Source: Thermohalobaculum sp039180675
GTDB taxonomy: Bacteria > Pseudomonadota > Alphaproteobacteria > Rhodobacterales > Rhodobacteraceae
Reading direction: 5' to 3'
DNA length: 64,000 nt
NCBI GenBank assembly: GCA_039180675.1
Contig: JBCDDC010000006.1
Location: 62,001 to 126,000 of the forward strand
Shown here: piece after piece, positions 40,789-49,602 of the stretch
Numbering within the stretch: the first letter of the stretch is position 1
How the letters are laid out: each line of letters begins with the position of its first letter
Program-made: the position numbers and the translations under genes
Notes under the pieces: generated by a model
Told to the model about the DNA's origin: nothing
Seen by the model: the letters and a program-made list of their open reading frames with translations, nothing else
The model's database searches: none

Positions 40789-41177
40789 TGCGCGCAGGGC
40801 TCACGGCTCTTGCTTTCACGACCCTATTCGCGGGCTGTGGAGGTGGAGATATCGGCGAGGTTCCCGCACCCAACAACGCCGCGGTCGAGCGAATCGCGGG
40901 CGGCTCGATCTCGTGCCAATGCGATTTGCGGACCCGGCGGGAATGTGGCTCCTGTTTCCGGGCGATCGACCAGGATCTGCAGGGTAGGGGCCTCGAACTT
41001 GGTGGCTATTTTGCCTTGGTCGGAGGGGCCTGCCGCCCGATCACGGAACAAAAGACCCGCTGCGAGGCGGCCTACGAAAGCTCCCGCGGCTTCGATATCC
41101 TGCAGCGGATGGATTTCCTGACCCGCAACGGCGAGGCCGAAACCCTGATCGGACACAGCCGGGTTATCACTGATTGA
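40788..41177 (+). CDS. Cys-rich lipoprotein of unknown function
   Basis: 129 residues. A short signal ends in a lipobox (TTLFAGC, lipidated Cys at residue 17). The mature part has six further cysteines, most in a compact SCQCDLRTRRECGSCF cluster and two near GGACRPITEQKTRC. They suggest disulfides or a metal site. It is translationally coupled to the deacetylase-family gene (TGATG), so the two products probably act together at the envelope. No family is recognised. It faces hflX across 169 bp of A/T-rich sequence. Confidence 0.7.
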   Translation: MRAGLTALAFTTLFAGCGGGDIGEVPAPNNAAVERIAGGSISCQCDLRTRRECGSCFRAIDQDLQGRGLELGGYFALVGGACRPITEQKTRCEAAYESSRGFDILQRMDFLTRNGEAETLIGHSRVITD

Positions 41178-41346
41178 GTAGATCTAAATCCAGCCCTGAT
41201 CAGATGGTCGACCTTGCTGTCCGCAAATCAAGCGTGACAAAGTCGACAAGTATATTTTGGCTCTCGAACTGATGGCTATTCGCGAATGAAAGCCGGTGCG
41301 CCTTTGTGGTGTATGAAATTCTCAGAATGTTAATTATGTTAAGATA

Positions 41347-42609
41347 TTATACTGACTGCGACTGAAATATCTTACGGAACTGGGCATATTCCTTCGATGT
41401 AAGTTCGGCATTCACTCTGATGCCTGCGTCGTCGTCGTGTCTTTGGCGGATCACGCCATGGTCGTAGAGCCAGGCCAGAGCCGCGCCGTCGGAGTGTCGG
41501 AGCTGCAACTCAACCTCGGTGCTGTCGGGATAGACCGCCTGATCGATCGCTTCGAGCAACGCCGCGCAGCCGTGGCCGGTTTTAGCGGAGACAGCTATTT
41601 GTGAGATGTCGCTAGACGTGCCGCATCCGACTCCTTCTTCCTCGTCTTCCAACAAGTCTGTTTTGTTCAGAACCTCGATGAGGGCCGCATCGTCCGCTAC
41701 CCCAAGGTTTTCGAGTACCTGAGCCACATCGGCCGCTTCCGCATCGGATGTCTCGCTTGAGATATCGCGCACATGCAGGATGAGATCTGCCTCGAGAACT
41801 TCCTCGAGCGTCGCACGGAACGCAGCGACCAATTCTGTTGGCAGATCCGAGATGAACCCGACCGTGTCAGAGAGGATCGCCATGCGGCCCGACGGCAACC
41901 TGATCTCGCGCATCGTGGGATCGAGCGTCGCGAACAGCATGTCGGCCGCGGTCACACCCGCATCGGTCAGGCGATTGAACAGTGTCGATTTGCCCGCGTT
42001 AGTGTAGCCCACAAGCACCACGACCGGATACGGGGCCTTTTGCCGGGCCTTGCGATGGAGTGTGCGGGTGCGGATCACCTTGCCGAGCTGGCGTTTGAGG
42101 CGGGTGATCTTCTCATCGATCATCCGCCGGTCGGATTCGATCTGACGCTCACCCGGGCCGCCCATGAAACCCGCGCCGCCGCGCTGGCGCTCAAGGTGGG
42201 TCCAGCTGCGCACAAGCCGCGACTTCTGGAACGACAGATGTGCCAGATCGACCTGCATCACGCCCTCTCGGGTCCGCGCGCGGCGCCCGAAGATCTCGAG
42301 GATCAGGCCGGTACGATCGAGCACCTTGGCCTTCCAGGCGCGTTCGAGATTGCGCTGCTGGACCGGGCTGAGGGCCGAGTTGACGATCACGAGTTCCGCA
42401 TCGCTTTCGGCGACACGCCCAGCCACATCATCAACCTTTCCGCGACCAAACAATGTCGCCGGGTTCTGCTTGTCCAGCGTCACGCTCTCGGCCCAGAGCA
42501 CGTCGAGATCGATCGCGCATGTCAGACCTACCGCCTCTTCGAGGCGTTGCGATGGATCCCTGCTATGTATCCCGCGGATTTCGGGGCTCAGTACGATTGA
42601 CCTGTTCAA
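41347..42609 (-). CDS. hflX: GTPase HflX
   Basis: 420 residues. An N-terminal HflX domain (residues 1-190; TLFGRGKVDDVAG, VVNSALSPVQQRNLERAW, RARTREGVMQVDLAHLSFQKSRLVRSW) precedes the G domain: P-loop GYTNAGKSTLFN, DTVGFISDLP, NKTD. HflX rescues stalled ribosomes by splitting subunits. The start must be the TTG at 42609, because the only upstream stop in this frame is the hfq TAG and no ATG lies between. GGGGG lies nine bases upstream. hfq and hflX are in the same reading frame, separated only by that stop and eight codons. Confidence 0.95.
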   Translation of the reverse strand: MNRSIVLSPEIRGIHSRDPSQRLEEAVGLTCAIDLDVLWAESVTLDKQNPATLFGRGKVDDVAGRVAESDAELVIVNSALSPVQQRNLERAWKAKVLDRTGLILEIFGRRARTREGVMQVDLAHLSFQKSRLVRSWTHLERQRGGAGFMGGPGERQIESDRRMIDEKITRLKRQLGKVIRTRTLHRKARQKAPYPVVVLVGYTNAGKSTLFNRLTDAGVTAADMLFATLDPTMREIRLPSGRMAILSDTVGFISDLPTELVAAFRATLEEVLEADLILHVRDISSETSDAEAADVAQVLENLGVADDAALIEVLNKTDLLEDEEEGVGCGTSSDISQIAVSAKTGHGCAALLEAIDQAVYPDSTEVELQLRHSDGAALAWLYDHGVIRQRHDDDAGIRVNAELTSKEYAQFRKIFQSQSV

Positions 42610-42633
42610 GGATGCATGCCCCCTGCCCCGGTC

Positions 42634-42870
42634 CTACTCCCCGTCGCCTTCGTAGAGGCTGAAGGGTTGCGCCGGCATAATTGTCGAAATCGCGTGCTTG
42701 TAGACGAGCTGAGATTGCCCGTCACGGCGCAAGAGAACGCAGAAATTGTCAAACCAGGTGATCACGCCCTGCAGCTTCACCCCGTTCACCAGGAATACCG
42801 TCACCGGGATCTTCTGCTTGCGGACGTGGTTGAGAAAACTGTCTTGCAGATTTTGTTTGCTCTCGGCCAT
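42634..42870 (-). CDS. hfq: RNA chaperone Hfq
   Basis: 78 residues. Sm1 and Sm2 motifs are intact: QDSFLNHVRKQKIPVTVFLVNGVKLQGVITWFDNFCVLL and QLVYKHAISTIMP (YKHA signature). It forms a hexamer that pairs small RNAs with mRNAs. There is only a very short acidic C-terminal tail (SLYEGDGE), as in other alphaproteobacterial Hfq. It lies 75 bp after trkH and just before hflX, at the end of the ntr-trk cluster. Confidence 0.98.
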   Translation of the reverse strand: MAESKQNLQDSFLNHVRKQKIPVTVFLVNGVKLQGVITWFDNFCVLLRRDGQSQLVYKHAISTIMPAQPFSLYEGDGE

Positions 42871-42945
42871 CTGTTTTCCTTCTTCGCAGCCGTTGTTGTG
42901 TGCCAGAGCGGCACGTCGTTCTAGCTTGGGCGCAGACCGGCCCCT

Positions 42946-44496
42946 TTACCAGTGGTTTTTAGTCGCATCGAAGGATTGCCGCCACGCATCGACATTAAAG
43001 ATGGCGACGAGAGCGAGAACTTCAATCCGTCCCGCGATCGCGGCTAGGCCGAGGATCACCTGCGCATTGCGGCTCAGATCAGCGAAAGCGGAGGTGTCGG
43101 AGCTGAGGATCGGGAAAATCGGGCCTGTGTTTGAGATTGCTGCTGTCGCGGCGACAAGAGCGTTCTCGAAACGCATACCGCTTGCGGCAAGCCCGACGAT
43201 CACAATCATCAATGCAATGAAATAAAGCATGATAAAGGTCCAGGCGATCACCGCGCCCTGGCGTGTGATCGTGCGCCCGCTCAACCCGATGCCGATCACC
43301 GAGTCCGGCTGTGCGATCCGCTGAACCTCCCGCATGCCATGGCGGATCAGGGCGTAGGCGCGGATGAGCTTCACCCCGCCTGCCGTGGTGGCTGCACCGC
43401 CGCCAACGGCGCAGAGGCCGAGAAGCAGGAGACCGGGGTTCTGGAGGCCACTCCAATCCCTCGCGGTTTCCCAGAAGGCGCTTTCGAAGCCTGTCGTTGT
43501 CAGGAAAGACAGCGTTGTGAAGATCGTGCCCCAAAGTGCGGCGAGCGCGTCGAGCGAGCCCTTCTGCTCATCCACCGTGATCGCCCCGACCCAGTGGCGG
43601 GCGAAGAGCAGAAACGTGGCGAGGGCGACCAGCCATCCCATGAGCTTCAGTTCAGGATCGGTCCGCCACTCCCGCGCCCGGCCGATCTGGCTTGCATTGA
43701 AGTAGAGCACTCGGCTGGCTGCGAGAACGAGAAAGGCTGCAATGACAAGCTCGGCGAGAAAGCTGCTTGCACCTGCGATGCCTTCTGGGTCCGGTGAGAT
43801 CCCGCTGGTCGCCATGATCGACATCGCGTGCACGCTGCTGTTCAGACCGCTCTCACCCAGCCCCGAGAGGATCAGGGCCAAGAGTGCTGTCAGCCCCGCA
43901 TAGACAGGCAGCACGATCCGGATCGCCCGCGCCAGACGCGCCTCGAGCGGAGGGGTTGCGGCGGTCAGCACGACGGACTGATTGGGGTTCACGGTTCCCG
44001 CCGAGCGTGGACTTCCGGCGTCGACTTCGAAACCGCCGAGGCGTCGCGGCGCCATAATGACATAGGCGGCGATCAGAGTGACGAGCCCGCCGAACCATCC
44101 GACAATGCCGCGCCAGAGATGAACCGCATCCGGCACCGTCGTGAGGTCGGCAAACAGGCTGCCCCCGGTTGTGGTGAAGGCCAGAACCATCTCCACCCAG
44201 CCACCCACGGCGCCGAGTGTCGGCTCCAGGCGCACGACCGGTATCGCCGCGAATGCCGGGACAAGAAGCCATGCCAGCAGCAGCACTCTCAACTCGCGCC
44301 GTGCCGTAACCTCGCGATTAGCAGGAACCAGAAAACTCACCACACAGGCCGCCAGCATCGTGAAGATCGCAGGGTGGAGGAAGGCGCGGGCGATCTTCCA
44401 TTCCTTGCCGAACGCGGCGAAGGCGGATGGGATCAGCATCGCGAGCGCCAGCAGACCCAGCAGGAGCGTCAGAATAGGCAGGCGGTAGAGCGCCAT
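42946..44496 (-). CDS. trkH: TrkH family potassium uptake channel
   Basis: 516-residue membrane protein with ten or more hydrophobic segments. It has four pore-loop regions of the Trk/Ktr type, for example VLAFTTTGGSLFADLTTV, SIMATSGISPDPEG, FLTTTGFES and AISNTGPIFP. The Gly at each filter is the potassium-selectivity residue. Also typical are CAVGGGAATTAGGVKLIRA and the C-terminal IAGRIEVLALVAIF. It works with the TrkA regulator encoded two bases upstream. Potassium import for osmotic balance is the family role. Confidence 0.93.
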   Translation of the reverse strand: MALYRLPILTLLLGLLALAMLIPSAFAAFGKEWKIARAFLHPAIFTMLAACVVSFLVPANREVTARRELRVLLLAWLLVPAFAAIPVVRLEPTLGAVGGWVEMVLAFTTTGGSLFADLTTVPDAVHLWRGIVGWFGGLVTLIAAYVIMAPRRLGGFEVDAGSPRSAGTVNPNQSVVLTAATPPLEARLARAIRIVLPVYAGLTALLALILSGLGESGLNSSVHAMSIMATSGISPDPEGIAGASSFLAELVIAAFLVLAASRVLYFNASQIGRAREWRTDPELKLMGWLVALATFLLFARHWVGAITVDEQKGSLDALAALWGTIFTTLSFLTTTGFESAFWETARDWSGLQNPGLLLLGLCAVGGGAATTAGGVKLIRAYALIRHGMREVQRIAQPDSVIGIGLSGRTITRQGAVIAWTFIMLYFIALMIVIVGLAASGMRFENALVAATAAISNTGPIFPILSSDTSAFADLSRNAQVILGLAAIAGRIEVLALVAIFNVDAWRQSFDATKNHW

Positions 44497-44498
44497 GC

Positions 44499-45872
44499 TC
44501 AGAAGAACTCCATGCTCACGCGGAAGAGCTGTTCGACCCCGCGAACCGATGACTGTTCGGCAAAGACAACCAGCACATTACCGACTTGGATCTCGGTATC
44601 GCCGCGCGGCATCACCAGCTCACCCTCTGCCAGGATCGCCCCGACGATGGCACCGGGCGGGAACTTGATGTCGCGTATACGTTTGCCCGCGATGGGTGAG
44701 GTGGCCATGACCTGAGCCTCGATCACCTCGCCCTCCCCTGCCCCAATCGAATAGACGGCCTTGATCCTGCCTTTGCGGACATGCCTCAGGATCGATGAGA
44801 CCGTGGTGGAGCGCGGGTTGATCAGGGCATCGATGCCGATGGAACTGGCGACCCTCTCGAAGACAGAGTCGTTGGAGAGTGCGACCGCGATATCCGTGCC
44901 GCTTTCCTTGCCGAGCGCGCAGGACAGGAGGTTTGTGCGCGCGTCGTCTGTGAGTGCCACGATCGCATCAGCAGTCTCGACCCCCGCTTCGGCCAGCAAC
45001 TCGGATTTCAGGGCATTTCCGTGGAGGACGATGGTCCGGTCGAGCACGTCGGCGCAGTACTCGGCTCGCTCCCGATCCAGTTCCACGATCTTTGCCTTCA
45101 TGCCTTGGAGCTTTTCGATCTCCTGCGCCACTTTGAGCCCGACATTTCCGGCGCCGATGACCACGATCCGGCTCGCGCGGCGGTTCTCCTTGCCGAAGAT
45201 CCCGACCGTTCTGTCTAGGTCCTCATGGGCGGTGACGAAGTAGATCTCGTCTCCGACAAACACCTGATCGTCCGCATCGGCATTGAACAGTTTCCCATCC
45301 CGCCTGATACCGACGACGATGGCGCGGAGTGTGGAGAAGAGCTCGCTCAATTGCCTGAGCGGCGTGTTCTGAACCGGACAGGCGTCGTCGATCCTGATCC
45401 CGCCCAGATCGACCTTGCCATCGAGAAAGGGTTGGATATCGAAACAGGCGGTCGAGGCGAGACGGCGAAGCGCAACCTTGGCAACCTCTGCTTCCGGCGA
45501 GATCACCACGTCGATTGGCATGTGATCCCGGCGAAACAGGTCGGACCATTCCGCCTCGAGATAGCTCTCGGTTCTGATCCGCGCGATCTTGGTTGTCACG
45601 TCGAAGACCGAGTGAGCGACCTGGCAGGCGACCATGTTCACCTCGTCCATCGAGGTCGCAGCGATCAACATATCAGCGTCCCGCGCCCCCGCCCGTGCCA
45701 GCACATCTGGCCTTGATGCAAAGCCCGTGACACCGGAGACATCGAGCTCGTCTGTGATTTGCCGGATCAGCGCGCTGTTGTGGTCAATGACCGTGACGGA
45801 GTTCCCCTCGGCCGAGAGGTGTCGGGCGATCTGGTAACCGACCTGCCCCGCCCCGCAGACAATAATCTTCAT
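44499..45872 (-). CDS. trkA: Trk system potassium regulator TrkA
   Basis: 457 residues with two tandem RCK units. Each has an NAD-binding Rossmann motif: ICGAGQVGYQIARHLS (residues ~4-19) and VIGAGNVGLKVAQEIE (about 235-250). Each is followed by a TrkA-C domain. It gates TrkH from the cytoplasmic side in response to nucleotides. Its ATG overlaps the ntrX stop by four bases, and trkH follows two bases after its stop. Confidence 0.95.
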   Translation of the reverse strand: MKIIVCGAGQVGYQIARHLSAEGNSVTVIDHNSALIRQITDELDVSGVTGFASRPDVLARAGARDADMLIAATSMDEVNMVACQVAHSVFDVTTKIARIRTESYLEAEWSDLFRRDHMPIDVVISPEAEVAKVALRRLASTACFDIQPFLDGKVDLGGIRIDDACPVQNTPLRQLSELFSTLRAIVVGIRRDGKLFNADADDQVFVGDEIYFVTAHEDLDRTVGIFGKENRRASRIVVIGAGNVGLKVAQEIEKLQGMKAKIVELDRERAEYCADVLDRTIVLHGNALKSELLAEAGVETADAIVALTDDARTNLLSCALGKESGTDIAVALSNDSVFERVASSIGIDALINPRSTTVSSILRHVRKGRIKAVYSIGAGEGEVIEAQVMATSPIAGKRIRDIKFPPGAIVGAILAEGELVMPRGDTEIQVGNVLVVFAEQSSVRGVEQLFRVSMEFF

Positions 45873-47293
45873 GCGTTGTTCCCGGCGACCGCTTCCTCGT
45901 CATCGCCGGCGATCGCGATCCGCACGCCGCTTTTGGATGTTGTCACGACGCCGAGCATCTTCAGCTTGCGGTGAAGCGCTGAGCGTTCCATCCCGACGAA
46001 GCTCGCCGTCTTCGAGATGTTGCCGCCAAAGCGATTGATCTGCGCAATCAGGTACTCTCGTTCGAACAATTCGCGGGCCTCGCGCAGCGGCAAGCTGGCA
46101 ACAAGGCTCATGATGCCGCCGAGGCCCGTGTCGCGGGTTTCCTCACCTCCGTGAGACGGCAGCTCGTCAGCCTCGATCGGATTGCGTTGATCGCCGAGGA
46201 TCAGGAGTTGCTCCATCAGATTGCGCAGCTCGCGCACATTGCCGGGCCACGCCCGGGTCTGCAAAGCTGCGATTGCGCCCGCGGAGAGCTCTCGGCGGGC
46301 AAGGCCTTGCTGGCGGGCGAACAGGCCCAGAAAATGCTCGGCCAATTCAGGGATGTCCTCACGCCTCGCTTCCAGCGTCGGTACTTCGATCGGGACGACG
46401 TTCAGCCGGTGATAGAGATCCTCGCGGAAATTGCCGTCTTCGATTTCGCTTTGAAGATCGCGGTTCGTCGCGCTTATCACGCGGACATCGACGCGCACGG
46501 TGCTCTGCCCCCCGAGGCGGGAGAAGGCCTGGTCGATGAGAACCCGCAGGATCTTGGATTGCGTGCCCTGGGGCATCTCGCCCACTTCGTCGATGAACAA
46601 AGTGCCGCCATCGGCGCGCTCGAAAAGGCCAGGGCGCACCCCGCCCTCGGCATCGGAACCGAAAAGCGTCTCCTCCATCCGGTCGGGGTCGATCGAGGCG
46701 GCGTTGACCACCAAGAAGGGTTGATCGGCCCGGCTGGAAAGGCGGTGGATGAAGCGTGCAGATATCTCCTTGCCCGCCCCCGGCCCGCCGGTGAGCAGCA
46801 CCCTGCTGCCGCTTTTCGCGACACGCTCCAGCCGTTGGCGGTGCGCGATGATCGCGGGAGAGGAGCCGACGATCTCCGAGGCGCCTTCGCTGGCCGTTTT
46901 CAACTGCGCGTTCTCACGGCGCAGACGGCTCGCCTCCAAGGCACGGCCGATGACGACCAGAAGCTGATCGATGTTGAAGGGCTTCTCTATGAAATCGTAC
47001 GCCCCCTGCTTCACCGCCGCGACGGCAAGTTCGATGTTTCCATGGCCGGAAATGATCACGATAGGGATGCCCGGATTATCACGCTTCACCGATTTCAGGA
47101 TTTCGATCCCGTCCATCCGACTCCCCTGAAGCCAGATATCCAGAATGATCAGATCGGGTGGCGATGCCTCGATGGCGGCAAACGCCGTGTCGGCGTCATG
47201 GGCCGACCGGGTGCTGTACCCTTCTTCTTCGAGAAGTTCCGAGATGAGGTCGCGGATATCCGCTTCATCGTCGACAACCAGAATGTCTGACAT
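45869..47293 (-). CDS. ntrX: Nitrogen response regulator NtrX
   Basis: 474 residues. The receiver domain has phospho-acceptor Asp52 (LIILDIW) and Lys in FIEKPF. An AAA+ domain (about 140-370) has the Walker A variant LTGGPGAGKEI, Walker B GGTLFIDEVGEM, and a Fis-type helix-turn-helix at the end (NISKTASFVGMERSALHRKLKMLGV). The sigma-54 contact motif GAFTGA is missing: the segment reads ETLFGSDAEGGVRPGLFERADG. This is known for other alphaproteobacterial NtrX and implies action without sigma-54. It lies two bases after ntrY, its cognate sensor. Confidence 0.93.
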   Translation of the reverse strand: MSDILVVDDEADIRDLISELLEEEGYSTRSAHDADTAFAAIEASPPDLIILDIWLQGSRMDGIEILKSVKRDNPGIPIVIISGHGNIELAVAAVKQGAYDFIEKPFNIDQLLVVIGRALEASRLRRENAQLKTASEGASEIVGSSPAIIAHRQRLERVAKSGSRVLLTGGPGAGKEISARFIHRLSSRADQPFLVVNAASIDPDRMEETLFGSDAEGGVRPGLFERADGGTLFIDEVGEMPQGTQSKILRVLIDQAFSRLGGQSTVRVDVRVISATNRDLQSEIEDGNFREDLYHRLNVVPIEVPTLEARREDIPELAEHFLGLFARQQGLARRELSAGAIAALQTRAWPGNVRELRNLMEQLLILGDQRNPIEADELPSHGGEETRDTGLGGIMSLVASLPLREARELFEREYLIAQINRFGGNISKTASFVGMERSALHRKLKMLGVVTTSKSGVRIAIAGDDEEAVAGNNA

Positions 47294-47295
47294 TG

Positions 47296-49584
47296 CTACT
47301 CTACTTCCTCTGCCCTCGCACCCTCTTTGGGTCGCGGCAAGCGCAGTTCGACCCGCGCCCCGTTTTGTTCATAGGCGCCGTGGGCGTCGCTCAGCACCAG
47401 TTTGCCGTCATGTTGCTCGAGAATACGCGAAACGATTGCCAGGCCGAGCCCCGTGCCGCCCGCCCGATGGGTCACATAGGGTTCCGCCAGGCGCTGCCGC
47501 CGCTCGTTGGGCAGGCCCGGGCCGTTGTCGATGACACTGAGATGATATTCGGCTCCGGACTCGGACAGTTCCACCACGATCCGTCCCTTCGGCTCCGGGT
47601 TCTGGGCGACCTGTGCAGAGACCGCCTCCGCCGCGTTCTGCAGGAGGTTGACGAGGCACTGATTGATGAGGCCACGGTCGCAGATGATTTTCGCAGGTTC
47701 ATCAGGAAGGTGAGCCTCATAGGTGATCTCCGGCCTCGCCTCGCGTTGAAGGACCAGCGCCTGGGTCACAAGATCGCTCAGATCCTCCTCCTGCATCTCC
47801 GGTTCGGGCAGCCGGGCAAAGCGCGAGAACTCGTTCACCATCCTCCGGATATCGCCAGCCTGTCGGGTGATCACATCGAGGTACTGCTCAAACCGGGCGC
47901 TGTCCTCGCCAAGACGGTCGGCATACTTGCGCCGCATCCCGTCGGCGGAAAGTTGGATCGGTGTGAGCGGGTTCTTGATCTCATGCGCGATCCGGCGGGC
48001 GATATCGCCCCAAGCCGCCATCCGCTGCGCCGAGACGAGCGCGGTCACGTCATCGAAGGTCAAGACGAACCCCTCGTTGAGGTTGTCACGCGATTTCGCC
48101 GCGATCTGGACGAGGAATTCCTTCTGCTCACCCTTCAGAGTGATCTTGACCTCGCCCCGCGCCGTATCATGCGGGCTCTCCTTGGCGCGCGAGATGATGT
48201 CGGCAAAGGGTGGCAAAACATCGGTGAGTTTTTCACGGTAGATGTCGAGCGCGCTGACACCCAGCATATCGGCGGCGGCATCGTTGATCAGCTCGATCCT
48301 GGCCTTCGAGTCGAGACCGATCACCCCGGCGGTCACACCGGACAGCACCGCCTCGATGAAATGACGCCTCCGCTCGGTGTCATCACGCGCGCGGATCAAG
48401 GCGTCACGCTGATCCTTGACCTGTGAGGTCATCCTGTTGAAGGCCCGGCTCAGCAGGGCGATCTCGTCGGAGTCCTTGCTCTCCGACACCCGAACATTGA
48501 GATTTCCACGCCCAATCGCATCGGCGGCCCCGGCAAGACGGCCGACGGGCCTCGCCAGCCGCTCCGCAAACCAGAGGCCCAGCAGAATCGCGCAGAGGAT
48601 CATGAGAAGCGACACGGCGAGGTACCGCATCGCGTAGTTGATCAACAGGCTGTCGCGTTCCTCGCCCAACTCCTCATAGAACTGAACCGTCTCGCGGGTC
48701 TCGTCGAGCAAACGCAGGATCTCCCCCTGCACGTCCCGAGTGACGTAGAGAAACGCGTCCTGAAAGCGGCTGAGATGCACGAGTGCCCGGATCTCACCGT
48801 TCAGATTGTCATCTATGAGAACAAGCTCCCCTGCCCTGGCGCGGTCGAGTTGTTCCTGTGTTGGTTCTTCGAAGCCAAAGAGATAGCTGAATTCTCCCCG
48901 CGCGAAGATCTCGAAATCCGAGGAGAAGAGATAGGTCTCATCCAGATTGCGCGCGATCGACTGTTCGCGCACGTAGTCGCGCATCTCGTTCGGGGTCAGG
49001 CGCCCTGCGGCTTCGTTCAACTCGCGTTGCATCAACTCGACATTGCGAACGAGGACGCTGAGATGCTCTCTCTCATAAGCCTCCGCCGTGATGAGAGAAT
49101 TCCGCACGACACTGCCGACCTGATCTGAGAACCAGCGCTCGATTCCGAAATTCACCATCACCGTCGCGAAGACCGCCACGATAACGGTCGGGGCGAGCGC
49201 GATGAGCGCGAACATCCCCGCGAGACGCGCATGGAGTTGCGAGCCGACGGAGCGCCGTCGCCGCGCCATGAACATCGATGAGACATGGACGCCGATCACC
49301 GCCGCGAGTGCCAGAACGTACGTCAGGGTGACGAGGAAGACCGCTGTGCGCACGGTCTCATCCGCGCGCTCCGAACCCAGGAGAAGGTAATTCACGGTCA
49401 CGATTACCGGCCCGAGCAGAACGAGTGTGAGAATCACGCTGCCGAAGCGCGATCCGGCCGTGAGTGACCAGAGACTCTGGCGGCTCTTAGGCGCCGAGAT
49501 CGGTACGGTACCACCGGTGTTTGTGTCGATTCCTGTCACGTCTGATGTGCCTGCAGGCCTCTCACCTGATCCACACTCAGCCAT
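47296..49584 (-). CDS. ntrY: Nitrogen/redox sensor histidine kinase NtrY
   Basis: 762 residues. Three N-terminal transmembrane segments (about 47-70, 82-107, 122-147) and a fourth near 315-335 flank a periplasmic or extracytoplasmic sensor. A HAMP domain (ERLARPVGRLAGAADAIGRGNLNVRV), a PAS domain (about 405-500), the HisKA box IAHEIKNPLTPIQLSADGMRRKY and a HATPase (NLLQNAAEAV, DNGPGLP, GTGLGLAIVSRI) follow. It phosphorylates NtrX. Its start follows ntrC by 18 bp with a weak ribosome site. Confidence 0.94.
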   Translation of the reverse strand: MAECGSGERPAGTSDVTGIDTNTGGTVPISAPKSRQSLWSLTAGSRFGSVILTLVLLGPVIVTVNYLLLGSERADETVRTAVFLVTLTYVLALAAVIGVHVSSMFMARRRRSVGSQLHARLAGMFALIALAPTVIVAVFATVMVNFGIERWFSDQVGSVVRNSLITAEAYEREHLSVLVRNVELMQRELNEAAGRLTPNEMRDYVREQSIARNLDETYLFSSDFEIFARGEFSYLFGFEEPTQEQLDRARAGELVLIDDNLNGEIRALVHLSRFQDAFLYVTRDVQGEILRLLDETRETVQFYEELGEERDSLLINYAMRYLAVSLLMILCAILLGLWFAERLARPVGRLAGAADAIGRGNLNVRVSESKDSDEIALLSRAFNRMTSQVKDQRDALIRARDDTERRRHFIEAVLSGVTAGVIGLDSKARIELINDAAADMLGVSALDIYREKLTDVLPPFADIISRAKESPHDTARGEVKITLKGEQKEFLVQIAAKSRDNLNEGFVLTFDDVTALVSAQRMAAWGDIARRIAHEIKNPLTPIQLSADGMRRKYADRLGEDSARFEQYLDVITRQAGDIRRMVNEFSRFARLPEPEMQEEDLSDLVTQALVLQREARPEITYEAHLPDEPAKIICDRGLINQCLVNLLQNAAEAVSAQVAQNPEPKGRIVVELSESGAEYHLSVIDNGPGLPNERRQRLAEPYVTHRAGGTGLGLAIVSRILEQHDGKLVLSDAHGAYEQNGARVELRLPRPKEGARAEEVE

Positions 49585-49602
49585 CCGGCCGGTGTTGCCA
49601 TT

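Noticed and set aside
41178..41346. Possible small RNA or terminator in the A/T-rich gap before hflX
   Set aside because: No stable hairpin with a T-run or promoter could be made out by eye.
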